Assembly (NCBI GenBank): GCA_964035795.1
Contig: OZ038322.1
Span: 21,561,918-21,625,917, forward strand
Origin: Pterobdella sp. o SKG-2022
Taxonomy: Eukaryota; Annelida; Clitellata; Hirudinida; Piscicolidae
DNA length: 64,000 bases
Reading direction: 5' to 3'
The position numbers were made by a program, and so were the translations under genes. Shown here piece by piece: positions 1 through 54,962 of the stretch; position 1 is the stretch's first letter; each line of letters begins with the position of its first letter. Under the pieces are notes generated by a model, which saw only the letters and a program-made list of their open reading frames with translations, was not told where the DNA came from and ran no database searches.

Positions 1-41425
<41,425 letters not shown>

Positions 41426-42493
41426 CGTCCGTATTGAGTCGTGTTGATCAGATTTGAAATTTTGACTAGAAGAAAATAAAGTTTTACATCGTCTTTTGAG
41501 TTTTTATTTTATTTTAAGTTGAAATTTGTAAACTTATTCTTAGTTTTGTTTTAAAAAGTGAAGCCGCGATAAATACCAATTTTGTAAAGTCGCAGTCACT
41601 GATTCTTTTATAGGCTGCGCTCTCTCTATCCTTATCTTCTTTCCTAGGCTACATATTTTTTCAATAAAAGCTTTACCATATTTTATTATCGTTTGAATGT
41701 TTAATTTTTTAAAAATCTAAAAAATTTATTCCTTTGTTTTATCTTTCTTGAATTATTTTTGCTTTTTAATTTCTTAGTTTTTAAATAAATTAACTCTATA
41801 TTTTTATTTTTCTTAATAATATTTTTAATTAAAATCTACTTCAATTTATAAAAAACAATCCGAAAAAATTTAAATAAATTTGGAAAAAGCATTAAATATT
41901 TATTTACAGTTCAAAAGTTGATTGAAGTCGAGACAAAAACATGCTCTTCTTATAAACCACTGTTTACTACTAACCACGTTTTATGTCCAAAACGTTTCTT
42001 AAAAATTTAAAGATCTTTTCCAATTTTATTTGATCAAAATTTTTGAACATATAAGGTTTCGAATTTTAGATGGTGAAATTTGACGGAGTGTTTTCCTGTA
42101 AAATTAATCTTGGAATTGAGGTTTCGCATGAAAACATTACTGGGATTGAAACACGGGGAATTTAGTTCTTGAAATAATTCATAAACATTGAGCACAGTTT
42201 AAACTATTTCTAGAAATTTTACCTGTTCGTACATTTATCTTTCTCATAAAATTTCTCTAACTTTCATCAAAATTTCCAGCTTATAATCATTACTTCAAAA
42301 CCAAAAAACTTTGATAAGTTTTTCTACTAATTATAAAAATTTAAAAAATATTTTTGAAAAACTTCATGGTAAATTTTGAAATTTTGTTTTATTTAAGAGA
42401 TAATTTATAATTTACAATTAATTCTTGATTATATAATACTTTAAGAATATTTGTTAGTCTAACCAGTGTGTTTCAAAATCCTTGATTATTTTT

Positions 42494-42584
<91 letters not shown>
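42494..42584. repeat. (GATA)n microsatellite
   Basis: About 22-23 uninterrupted GATA units. The array lies about 1.1 kb upstream of the anosmin-like start codon. Confidence 0.97.
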
Positions 42585-42585
<1 letters not shown>

Positions 42586-45099
42586 ACGTAAACTTTTTTA
42601 ACACGCACGAAAAAAAATCGTGACAGTTTTCAAAACAAGCATTTCAAAGATAAAGAAAAAACCCACATAAACTTAAAAATACATAAGAAGCAATTAGTGC
42701 AAAGAAGCTTCGTCAGTTTGTACTCTCTATTTCTTTAATTTCCCTTGTTTTATTTATTCAAATCCATGTTTTGATGCAGTTTTACTAGTTATTTATTTAT
42801 TCATTTGTAGATTAAATGGAAATTAGTTATTCAAGATTTTTTGAAGAAAAAAATAATTTTGTTGGACAAAATTACTCAGGTGTAAAAAATTCGTTTATCT
42901 TAACGATCTTGGCAATGTTTCGGTTGACAATTGCTTTATATTTGTGAAGCTGTTTTATTTTTGAAATTACTCAGAGATTTCATGATAAGTATATTTAGTA
43001 ATATTCCTAATTGATTTGAAGTTTAAAAATAACTTTTAGAAGTTTTTGAAACAAAATTTCAAAGCATTAGTCAATTATTTTAAAACGTTAAATATAGGAG
43101 CAAAACAAAATAAATAAATTCAAAACAGCTAAAAAATTATTTTCAATTATTTAAACGATACTCGAACATTTAAAAAATATTTAGCGAAAAATTTCGTCCT
43201 ATCAAAGAAACCTTAACAAAGACTCATATGAGATGTATGTTTTAGTGAGCAAGCACTCGAAAACATCATGCAAAAATTAATACAGCAATAATTTCAATTA
43301 ACAAGAAAGTATTACAATCTTCAACAAGAAATCAGTAAAGTAAAACGTAAAGAATGTGAGGAATGTAAAGAATGGCTGAAGTGATGATAATGATACTGAA
43401 TAGTTTTTTAATGACAGATGACAAGCTTTTAGCAAGATTCAAGCGACAATCTAATAAAATTTGTCATGCGTGTGCTTATTCAAATGGTTTCCAACGTGAA
43501 TCATAGAAAATATATGCACCAGACGCATATAACCTTTATGCTATTTTTGATTTTTTAAAAATTCATCTGTGTTGAGTTTTTAAATGAAGGATTGATAGTT
43601 ACTATGAATTAAATTGAATTTTGTACTTAAGCTATTGTTACCCTGGAAGGATGTTTAAGCGTCATTTTAACAATGTTTTATGCTTGTGTTGATTATGGGG
43701 TATTGATGACACAGATTATGTGCGTAGTTTATTACAGTTATCTAATATTTTTTAGAACTTTGGTTATTTATATGGAATATGGCATTTATTTTAAATTTTA
43801 AAAAAATTTAAGATGAAATAACTTTTCTTCTTGAGTCAATACAAAATTTTTCCGTTATTTTTAATTGGTTTTTGAAAGATTTCAAATAGGAGCAACTATT
43901 TTAGTATTTTAAAGTGTTATTATATATGAGTCTGAGTAACACTGGGGAACTTTAATTTATCATACTTATTTGCATAAAGTTAATATTTCCATTATAATCT
44001 ACACAAACACTAGGTGCATAATGATTTATCAGACTATATTCTTATAAGCATTGAGAGCTTCATATAGAATAATTAACTAAATCTTTTTTCCAAGATTAAC
44101 TTCCTGCATAGAGAGTTCAAATATAATTGGGAAGTTCCACCTTATTAATATGGAACAGAATGCAAAAAACCACGTGTTGTGAGCGGTGTTGTGTGCTACT
44201 CAAAATAACTTCATTTATAAGGAAGCTCCGGCAAACGACATTTGTAAGGATTTTTTATTATAGAATTTTACTTAGATTTTTCGAAGAAAAACATTTATAA
44301 TTGAATTAATGCGACAAGAAAAAAACTTTAGGATGGTGCACTCAATAAATGCAGTTATACCTAATTAAGTTTAAAGCTTTCATAAGACAAAGAAAATATT
44401 TATTTCTATTTAGATGAAAATAAAATTAAGGTGATTGTTAAATTGAAAATTTTTGGAAGCAAGTTTAAATCGATATAAAAATTTGCGTAACACCGTCGAG
44501 AGTAGTGATTTATAAGAGAATCAGCAACCTAAGCAGAAACACAACACAATAAATAAAATAAATAAAAACAACCCAATAAATAAAATTATTCAAAAAACTA
44601 TAGAATTTTAGTTGAAATAAATCAAAAAATATAAGCTCGAAAAAATATATCACATTGTAGAAAACACAAAAACCCGCGCTCAAACTCTTGAAATACATAA
44701 AAAAATATACAAAGGGAGAATTTAGTGGAACATGTGAAGTGACAACTAACCCAATTAAGCCTCACTCGAGGGTCACGACAGAAGCAGGTGGAAAACGCCA
44801 AGATGAATGAATATTTTTATTTAAAAATAAACATTAGAGATTTTTATTAATGTTTATTGAAAATGTAATCTCTGATATTTATGTTATTTACTGTGGGTTT
44901 TAGCTGAGTATAATTTGAAACAAATGGCAAATCATTAAAGTTTTTAAAACTATCAACGATTTAAGCTTGCTCATTTTTCTTAAAATATATATCACAGAAA
45001 TCTTCTAAAAGAAAAGTGAATTACATCCCTAAGTCTTTATTAGTTATTAAAGCGAAGCACAGTTTATAAACTTGCGTGATGAGGAAAAATATATTTTAG

Positions 45100-45286
45100 T
45101 GTCGTCACAAAAACACACAAAATTCACAGACAAACCAACACGCACATAATCACAAACACACTTACAAACACAAAAAAACACATACAAAAATCACAGACAA
45201 ACCAACACGCTAACAATCACAAACTCACTGACAAACAAACGATCAAACAAACACATACACACAAAGACATAAACACAAACAAACAC

Positions 45287-45331
<45 letters not shown>
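45100..45331. repeat. CA-rich minisatellite and (AC)n array
   Basis: A CA-rich tract in which the segment TCACAGACAAACCAACACGC occurs twice (about 45,124 and 45,191, period about 67 bp) runs into a pure (AC)n array at about 45,289-45,331. The minisatellite appears to have grown from decayed CA repeats. Confidence 0.85.
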
Positions 45332-47117
45332 CAATGATGCAATCAACACTCCCACAAAATGCGATCCTCCTCCGGCTAATGAGGTGTATTCTCTTTTGTC
45401 ATCCATCCCTGACTTCATCCATCATGCGCTTCATTTCTGCTTTCTGTTTGTTATCTTTTTATCTTATTTCATTACAGTTTTTTTCCGCTTTTTTATGGTT
45501 TTTTCATCGAAAAAGTACCAAAGATTGTGTGTTTTTTTTCAACACACTCATACACGTCTTTTAATTAATTATTGAAATGCTCTCGATGAATTTTATCTAT
45601 TCATTTTGTTCTTGTCGATCTATCCATCTATCTTCTTTTCTTTAGAGTGCCTCTGTTAATTCCGCTCTCACCAAACTACTTTATCAGCTCATAAATTCAT
45701 CTTATCGTCCAACAATTTATTTATATCTCTATATAAATATTAACTTTTAAAAATCATTCAAATCCTTATTGAATATTCAATTTTCTCACAACTTCTAGTA
45801 CTTCACAAGTAGACCTCATAAATTCATCTAAAAGTTTTAAAATTTATAACCGTTTATTTTACTTTCTGCAATTTTTCTTCCGGGTTTATCGTTCATTTTT
45901 TATCTTTCTATTTGTTTTATTAATGGCCCTCCTATCCATTTCCTCATATATGCATAGAAACTTTTGAGCTTCGTTCTTATATTTGGAATATATTCATTGA
46001 ATAATACTGGATTACTCTCATTTGATAGACTTCCGGAAAACAAAAATTAATTCAAGCACACTCTGTTTATCGGGAATATTTTAACTGTTGAAAAACTTGA
46101 ACAAATAAGCTAATGCTGTGAGGCTTCGCTTGACTCAACATTTTCTCGCACATTATCAGAATAATAATACAGTAAAACTTTTTAATGTTGAAAAGTTGGA
46201 AACGTCACACACCGGCACAAATACTCACAAGTAGCTGGTGGCATGCTAGAAGCCAGTATTTGATTTAGTCAGATCTTATAAGGCTTGATTCTGTATTCTT
46301 TTTTCATGTAGTTTTTTTTAATTTTCTTCTTTACATAAATTGGTTTTTCTGTCATCTTATCTCTTTTTATGCATAGTTGATTTGCATTTAATTTTCCTTC
46401 AGCTAAATATTAATAAGACATCAAAGAAAATTTTATACAATATACCTCACACTTCTTTATACGAAAATTCATTTTTTTTATTCAATTAAAATCTATTTCG
46501 ATTTTTCAAATTCAAGCATTTATTTCACAAAAAAATTGAATTTAATAAAAATGCTTCATGCTTCAAATGATTCATACAAAATATTTTACAAACTTGATAA
46601 ATTCGTTTCAAAACAAAAGGCTAAAACTGTTTTGGAATTCATAATGACCAGATACAACTTTCCTTCAGTGGCATATTCAAAATAAAATTATACCTTCCAG
46701 TAAGGAAACTTTTTATTGGAAAATTTAAGAAATTTAGTGTAAGAGAAATTGATTTTGGGTAGGCATAAAATGCTCTCAGCAGTTATACAATTTATAATCA
46801 TTATAAAGCACATATTGTACAAATGCATGATAATATAATCAATTTAAAATTGCGGTAATTTTTCTCTATAAAAATAATTTCAAGCAAAAACCAACAAAAA
46901 CTTAATAATCTAAATGATGGAAAATCTAACAAATGATTTTTTAGTAATAAATAAGCAAAACCTAGACCATAAAGAAAAATATACAAAAATTGTCGTAAAT
47001 AGAAATATTTAAATTCAAGAATTTCCCGAACGTAAAAATGCATTTTCAAAATTTAAAAAGATAAAATATAATATAGGCTATGTATTGAAGGATGTTGTAC
47101 AAAAGACACTGCGGTGT

Positions 47118-50100
47118 TCAACGGTTGGAGGGCGGTATTGTTCGGGGGCCTTTGGGCTTACCAGGTCTGTTTGGGAAACCTGAAACGAAGAAAAAATGCT
47201 TGAGTTATGATTGTAATATCATATCAGCTTGAAATTGTAAGATACTTTAAGCCATTATAGACATTGTTTGTATACACGCATTAATTTATATTATTATAAT
47301 GTTACATACATCAACTCATGAGATGAGAGAATTCATCGCTTATTAATTAATATTTGAAATAAATTCTCTTTTGAAAAGATTCTACTGAATTTTTCACTTG
47401 AATGTTTTCAAACATGATTTTACTCTGACTCGATAGGGTGAAAGGAATGGGATCGGATTACAACAATGAAAGGTTATAATGAATTAAATTTGCATTATTT
47501 TTAATGCAAGTTTAATTACATTCATATATAAAAAATTTACACTAAAGTATTATCACAAATTTTATTCATTTATATATATTGGACAAATTCACATTATGAT
47601 AAAAAAAAACTGTGCTTTTCCCCGTTTCTATTCAAATTGCAAACACTAACAATACAGCTACCATAAAACAAAAACGGCTAACTCTGATGTTAAAGAAACT
47701 TTCATTAATTGAGGCTATTTCATCGAGTAAGCACTTAAATTTTTTTTTAAAAATTATCAGCTTAAACGGAAATTTTGGATAATGACTCTCCTAATTACAA
47801 TTATAATTAATATTGACGTCACTGCCTCGTTACCATCTACATTGTCGTTAGTTGATCGTGTATAGACTTCGTTGAAAAATTATAATTACTGATAATATAG
47901 TGATGGTTAAAGAAAGCTATATGAGCAATTAATTGAACTTATTTAATATTTGTACGCATGACTCACTTATGTCATAACCCAAGAAATACTTGGGTTGATT
48001 CTCATGCGTTTTCGATTCCGTTGAAGATTCCATTGAACTCTGAATTATGATAAGAAATAATATTGGTTTCAAACAATGTCAAATAAGTTTTCTTATATAC
48101 CTTCTCACTGGTTGGCTCTTTATTTATATGGAGAGTATTAAGAACCTGTGAAAGAATATTATAAAAATTGCAATTTTACTGGTTTATTATTTTTCAACAA
48201 TTCTTCAAAGTTTGAAGGCAAATCACATCTAAACTCTCCAAACCTTCTCTTTGAAAGACCGTTTCCGTAACACTTGAGCTAGGAAATAATTTTAATATAT
48301 TAATTTCTAATAGTCAAAATTTTTTCTTTAATCATGCTTATCACCTTTTTTCGCTTTAATTTTTAATTAATTGGATAGTACATTAATTTTAATGTAATGT
48401 ATGGCATTCTAGTGTATTTTATGCTAACAATCGTTCTCTTCGTCGTTTTCAGCTCTGATGTTCGAGTCACAACCTTTTCAAAAGTTATAAAACAACCTTA
48501 ATAAATTAAAAAATTTTTTATTATTCGGAAAAATAAAAATAGAACATTAATCGAAACTAAAAAATCCAGTTGAACTATTTTTCTCATATTAATTCAATAA
48601 AGAAAACTTGGTTTATCAAACAAACTACACAAGGCTGTTACTTATAATCCCAATATAAGAACTCAATCCCACCAAACTGCTCACTTGAAGTTTTTGATAG
48701 ATTTTTTTTGCTGAAGTTTACAGTGCTATAGAGAGGAAAGGAATTGGTCGAGTCATTATCAGGTGACTAGTGAAATTTGATAAAGTTTATTTACAAGAGA
48801 ATTTTCCGAAAAACTCATAAAAATTATTTGGAAAGAAACTGTTGGATCAATTTTGTATTGATGTATGCATTAAAACGATACAGTATTGCATCGGAATTTA
48901 TTGCGGAAAAATACGGAGCAATAGAAAAGTCACGAGTTATAACTATTAAAGATTACGTTCAACCCATGCTAGCACAATGATGATGATGATGATGAAGATG
49001 TTGATTATGATAATGATGACGAACTATATTTTGAAATACCTTGATTGGCGATCTACATTTGGTTCCAGTGTACAACTCACTCAGATTTTCATAGGCCTAA
49101 AAAGTTTCAAGAGAATGATCATTGAAAACTGAGAAAAATGAAGATGCTGGATATTTTTAAAAAGCTTTGATTTCTACATTCACAAGCTATTCTTAAAGGA
49201 TAGTATCTAAACCATGAATGGATCAAAGCTTACAACACAGATGCACGTCTCTAAAATAACATTATGGTCTCAAGTTCAAACTTATAAAAACAAATTTTTT
49301 GAATAAAAATCAAAAAAAACCAGATAAAAACCAAAACCTTTTCTGAAGAATCTCTGCTTGCCACGTTGTCGTACACATGCTGCAGTGATTAAAAGGAACT
49401 TTATGAGGAACATTTATTAAGCATAGTTTCTTACATTAACTATAAAAGTATTCAATTAAACTTTAATTAAAAGTTAAATAATTTTATGAAAACACCTCGG
49501 GACTTTGTTCGCTCAAGAAGTCCTCAAACATCTTGGTGACTGACATGTAGATGTATTGGTACTGCTCCTGATAATGGAAAATCGTCTATTCGAGAGAATT
49601 TATTTTGATTAGTTTAATTAAAAATAATTTATGAAGAAGTTCAAGTTTTGTTGAAAAACTGATAAAAATTCTTTGGAAAAATTTGCATCGAGTACAAATG
49701 AAACTGACCATAGTCTGGACCATAGCGACTCGTTGTTTTCTCATGCTGCTCACCACATCAAAGATGTTGAAGTCCTCAGGCAAACTCTGAGATTATATTG
49801 AGTTTTTGGACTTTTAATATTCAACAACACTTTCAAAATTGATTAAAGTTGCATGACAATCTATAAATATATATATTTTGAACGTTCATTTTTGAGTCCA
49901 ATTTAGTTGGAAGTGAAATATAAGTAGCGATTGGAACTCTTTATATTTTATGAATGCTACTTAGTTGAATTTACTTTATACTATCTTAATTGCATTCTTG
50001 AAAGATTTTTCATAAATGCTTTTAATATCATTTTTATTAGTACAAAAATAAGTATTAAAAGCCATGAATGATTAGATCATTATCATTCTGTGACTTGAGG

Positions 50101-50914
50101 AATGCAATATACTAATAAAAAAATTTGCTGTGAAAAATGATGCACTTAGTTGACTTTGATTGATCGTTAAAATACTGCATTCTGTCGAAAACTCTCTTCA
50201 TGCAAATCTTTAATAAAAAACAATTAAATCCACGACAAGAATCTTCAACACAAATAGATACAAAAAATTGAGATCATAAAAGCGTTAAAGTTTTTGAGAG
50301 CAATTGTTTTTATCCGCTTATCAGACCATACTAATTGATGTCATTAAAATCATACCATGGCGTTTAGAGCTTTTTAAAACATAATTGAGGTTAAAGTCAG
50401 ATAAATGAACTGAAATGATGTAAATTGGAGCTTATTGATGATTTATTAGCTAAAAGTACAAACCTTTTTTAGAGCTTTGTACTTTGAGTTTATAGCTCGG
50501 TGAATTAGTTTTTAATGAAACACATTTAGTTTTTTAGCATATTCTTTCCCTAAAAACTTAATTGATTTACTATGATACTTTTTTTAGATAAAAATTTCTT
50601 CTAAAACATCAATAGTTTGCATTTGAAGTACAAAAAATTCGATTCATTTATACTCCAAGTACTGCCCATATGATTCGGCTGGAGCATATATTGGATATAT
50701 TCATTTAGTTCCTTTTCGATCCCAGTCTTAATAAAGATGCGATTATCCTTTCATTTTTCTGGCTCTATGTAAAAAACTGAACAATTCATGAAAAATATAA
50801 TCTTTCATACACCTACTTTATCAAGAAGCATTGTTCTTATGTAATCGATAGCAATAATGGTGCCAGTCCTCCCACAACCTGCACTGTAGGGACATATGAA
50901 GTAAAATGATGAAT

Positions 50915-50962
<48 letters not shown>

Positions 50963-53900
50963 TTTGAATTATAACTTTGTGGAATTTTAAAAACATAAAT
51001 ATATCAAATTTTTTAAATTTCGTGATTTATTTTTTAAAATGAAATCTCTCTTGTTTCAGGTATTGATTTTAAATATTTATAAACGTATGAATAATTTGAA
51101 ATGTTGAAAAAGCAGTTATACGTCACTTTTTTAGAAAAGGAACAGGACATGCAATGAATTAGTGTGAGCATTCATTGATTATGCATATTGAATTATGCCG
51201 ATATATGACCCCAGCCACTTATTAAGCAAGATTTAGCGAATTATTTTTTTCCACTGAACAAAAAATATACTCCAAGTTTCTTCAAAATTAAAAATTGGAA
51301 ATGTTCTCGATGACTGGTATTTTATAAAATTACGAGTTCAAACTAACATCTTGAAAATTCTTTGAGTTCGTTGTACCCACAAACGGGTAATTTGTTTTGC
51401 TGATAGCAAACATGATCAAGCGCTGAGCAAAATTACAGTGATATTAAAACATCAGCTCAAATCAATGATATTGAACACCGGCTCAAATCTTTAGCTATCC
51501 CAGTTTTGATAAAAATACTGTTCTATCGAGAAATTTATAATCAACTTAAAAGAAATCAGGCATTAAAAATATATTCATACAAAACAGTCTAGCCTGCAAT
51601 GAACGAGCAAAGGCTGTGGAAAATAGGTGGGATGTAATGAGCGAAAGGAAGAGATGAGGATGAGAATGGAATCTATACATTTGGGAATGAGTTTATCAGG
51701 CCATAATGTGTGGTGGAAATGATTTAAAATTCTTTCTTCCCCGTTCTTTATCACTTGCAGTCTTGGAATTATGATTATTGAATCCTGATTATATAATTAA
51801 TTTTTTGAATAACTTATTATTTTCAGTTTTTTATGAGGAATTTTCGATACATTTATTAATTTTTATTCTTAAAATTGTTGGTATAAACCTATTTAACTGT
51901 CCAATTATTCATATGATAGGGTACTTTGAAGTCTTCATATGAATTATTTTAAAAAACATTTTGTACAAACTGATAAGACTTAACACTATCAGTAAGACGT
52001 TTTTATAAATTTTTAGAAAAACATTAACCTTTTATAGAAGATTACTTCCGAGTCTCGCACAAAGTCTTCTTCCAACTAGAAAATCAATAATAAAGATTAA
52101 AGATTTGAGCTTGAAACAAATGATAAAAATAACAACAATAAATAAGCAATAAATTGTTTTCAAACGTTTATTTAACTGAATAAATATTCTTTTTTCAAAA
52201 ATTTACAAATAAATGCAATTAAATAAATTAGCTTTATTCAACTTTAGTCTGACTTCTTACTGATAAGGAACTAAAAGAAGTCTATTAAATTTAATCATGA
52301 AATGAAAATAAATAGTTCGTTTATAATTATAAAAGTATATTAGATAATCCTTTTAAAAATTTTATTGGTTCACCTTTTTATCAATTGAAAGTAAAAACTA
52401 TTTTAAGTATTCAACAAGAAATTCAGTCCGCACTTTAAATGAAACCCAATTTTCTAGGGTCTCTGGTTCAAGAAAACATTCGAAAACTCTTAAAATCAAG
52501 TACTTGGAGTGATTTTATAGGCAAACAAAACATAAGCCTGAAATACTAACAAGTTTGATGACGTAAGAGCCCACCACAAGATCATTATCAGCACTACCCC
52601 AGTATCTTTGGCATTTATTCTGTAATTAAATGAGTCAAAATAGTATTAATTGAAGAATTTCGTTTTCAATATCTTTTGTGTACACCAATAATGAATTCCG
52701 TGAATAATTATACATATAATAGAATGAAACTACAAGCAATGTGTAAATTTCCTCAAATGTTTAGACAAAATACTGTCTGTTTCACTTTAATAGTATGCAC
52801 TTTTTTCACTTTTTGGACAACTTGTGTAGTTTTGAGAATTTATTATAAACCAAAAAACAATAATTTGATACATTCATTTACATTAGAATATTTGATCAGT
52901 GTCATTATATAAGGTAAAACATTATGCTTATGATGATGATGATTATTATTATTCTTATGATGATTATTAATTATATTATTATTGTCTCATTAAAACCTTC
53001 TCAACTGTACATAATTTTAAAATATTATAATTATTTTTATGACAAAGCACTAAATCTTACATAAAAGTTTTCTATTCAACTAAAATACTCCTTTAGAAGA
53101 GGTTAAAACAGTTTTCAATAGAAAAATCTCTCATTACATTGTTTAACAAACTTCTTGTTTTGTACTATTGTTATTCAGGCTGTTCTTATTCATAATGCTA
53201 GGTTTATTAAAAATTATGAGTTTTTTTCAAAAAATTGAATTAAAAATTTTTTAATTTTTGTCTTATATTCAAGAAACATGCCCGAACAAGCAGAAATATG
53301 TGTATTAGTGAAAATTTTCAGACAATTTGTGTGTTTTTGAATTATATACATTTCATTTACATATATAGTATCATATGTAAATAACTGAATTAATTAGGTA
53401 TAATTGAAATTTCTTGAAGTTGATTATGAAATTGATAGTATAGTTATCAAAGAAAGAAAATAAAATTGAAAGCCTAGTAAATTTTCTGGATCTTTAAATG
53501 ATTCTCAATGGAATTTTCAAAATGATTATTATATTTGTACTTGCCTAAATGAATGAATCTCATAATATACACAAGGCAAATACGTGTTTAAATAAAAAAA
53601 TGACAAACTTATCGAAAGAAATCTGAATAAGTCAAAAACAAGTGCAAGCAAATAAAATAAATTGCCTATTAATAAATGGAGTTTTTAAATTCTATAATTA
53701 AAAAAATTTCTTAATAAATTACGCTATTTTACAACTAAATATTTCTAAAACCACTAAGATAAAAAACTATGAATAATCCTTTGATATTCAATGTAAAATC
53801 GTAAAGTTCATTAAACTTCACAAAACGTTTTAAAAATCAAATTCTTTTTGTTAAATGAAGTATACGAATATATTATACAATTTATATGCTTCTCCCAATG

Positions 53901-54699
53901 GTATTAAAAATATGGAAATCACCTTAGGAGGACAGCCTTCATTTTCCAGGCATGCCATTACAATAGTGCTTATTTCTTGTTGCCATATCATGTCCCAAAA
54001 ATCTTCCAAAGTGCTTTGTAGGGGTCCCTGGGTGGCTATGTACATTTGCTTTGTGGGTGACTGTCGAGTTATAATGTCAATTTTGAATTTTAGTTTATTT
54101 TTTTGAAATATGTGAATAATATTCAAAATTTAAATCAATATTTTTGAATATATATTCAGTATGAATAAATGAAATTTTATCTATTGAAATTCAATTTGAA
54201 TAATTTAGTGAATAAGATGCAACTGGTAGTTACTTTGATGAAACTAGCATTGATGAAACCATCATTCTCTTCTTTATTCAATTTGACTCTACAGTAATCA
54301 ACTTTAAAATAAGGTAGGTTTCATTATTATCAACAATACAATATAATAATCATAATTTATAGACTAGATTATGGAAACATTTAAAAACCATTTAATGAAA
54401 TTACAAACATGGTAAAATATCTTTATATCTGTTTTTTTGAAGGTTGTTTGGTTTCAGACCAATTGATCTAGAATATTTAGAATCTTCCTTCACGTTTTGG
54501 CTAATTTCTTTTAATTTCTGTAAACAGTTTATTCGGAAAATACCAAAAAATATGTCATTAAAATTAATAGAACTCCCATATATCAATAATAAATGTATCT
54601 GAAAACAACCATAAATTCAATGAGATATGGTTCGTCTCCATCTTCTTTCTTATCCACTTCACTTTGTTTTTTCAAAAAGATTTTTATTGTTCTTTCCAT
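47118..54699 (-). CDS. PTPN12: PTP-PEST-family non-receptor protein tyrosine phosphatase, 14 exons, 380 aa
   Basis: This cytoplasmic phosphatase removes phosphate from tyrosine; the family controls adhesion and Src/p130Cas-type signalling. Coding exons are 54699-54610, 54517-54409, 54301-54234, 54060-53923, 52619-52551, 52075-52029, 51761-51594, 50883-50817, 49786-49709, 49567-49496, 49096-49040, 48145-48101, 48039-47967 and 47179-47118 (TGA). They join in phase into 380 residues. Motifs: [11 protein letters not shown] (58-68), FINASFIK (82-89), YIATQGP (96-102), WPD with catalytic Asp196, [11 protein letters not shown] with Cys229 and Arg235, and Q-loop Gln276. The C-terminus [10 protein letters not shown] matches the CTH motif of PTPN12/PTPN22, which binds PSTPIP-type F-BAR proteins. 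The start is chosen because [11 protein letters not shown]...EFMKL matches the family N-terminus. Oddities: a linker of only about 58 residues before the CTH, Lys after WPD, a GC donor at 51,593, and a weak GTTGTT donor after exon 1. Exact orthology among PTPN12, 18 and 22 is unresolved. Confidence 0.9.
50918..50957. repeat. (AT)n microsatellite in a phosphatase intron
   Basis: About 20 AT units, 35 bp upstream (on the minus strand) of the acceptor for the exon that carries the phosphatase P-loop. Length variation here could affect the branch-point region. Confidence 0.95.
51592..51593 (-). promoter_or_regulatory. Non-canonical GC splice donor
   Basis: On the minus strand the exon ends CATTGCAG and the intron begins GCTAGAC. 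This is the only position that joins in phase to the next exon (TGCAGGTTGTGGG after a CCCTACAG acceptor) to give the universally conserved [10 protein letters not shown]. No in-frame GT donor nearby preserves the motif. GC-AG introns are a known minor class, but this one also lacks the usual AAGT extension. Confidence 0.78.
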
Positions 54700-54962
54700 T
54701 TCAAGAGAAAATGTTTTCAAAGTTATTTATACATTTAGAAAGTCCCTTTAAAAAGTTCGCGGATGAAGGAAATAAAAAGGTAAATAATCATTGACAAAAT
54801 AAATTTTCAAAAACTTTATAAAATCTAAATTTCTAAATGAAAAATTATGTTAAATTTGAATTCAAAATAAATTAAAAACAAATGATTTCACATTTACTTT
54901 TAACATTAAAATATCATTACAATAATAAATCAGTAGACTTCAAAGGATTATATGCTTTAAGA
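54700..54962. promoter_or_regulatory. Shared head-to-head promoter region
   Basis: Only 263 bp separate the phosphatase start (minus, 54,699) from the preferred BABAM2 start (plus, 54,963). Both transcripts must initiate inside or very near this interval, so a bidirectional promoter is inferred. No canonical TATA box can be distinguished in the AT-rich sequence. An upstream in-frame ATG for BABAM2 at 54,882 would shorten the gap to 182 bp. Confidence 0.6.

Larger units (their letters stand above)
41426..47117. other. Intergenic region upstream of the anosmin-like gene
   Basis: This lies between the anosmin-like start and the phosphatase stop, both on the minus strand. It should hold the anosmin promoter and the phosphatase 3' UTR and polyadenylation site. 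A candidate minus-strand AATAAA is at 46,712-46,717. It also holds (GATA)n and CA-rich repeats. A GC-richer stretch at 45,333-45,430 is open on both strands but not recognised. Confidence 0.55.
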
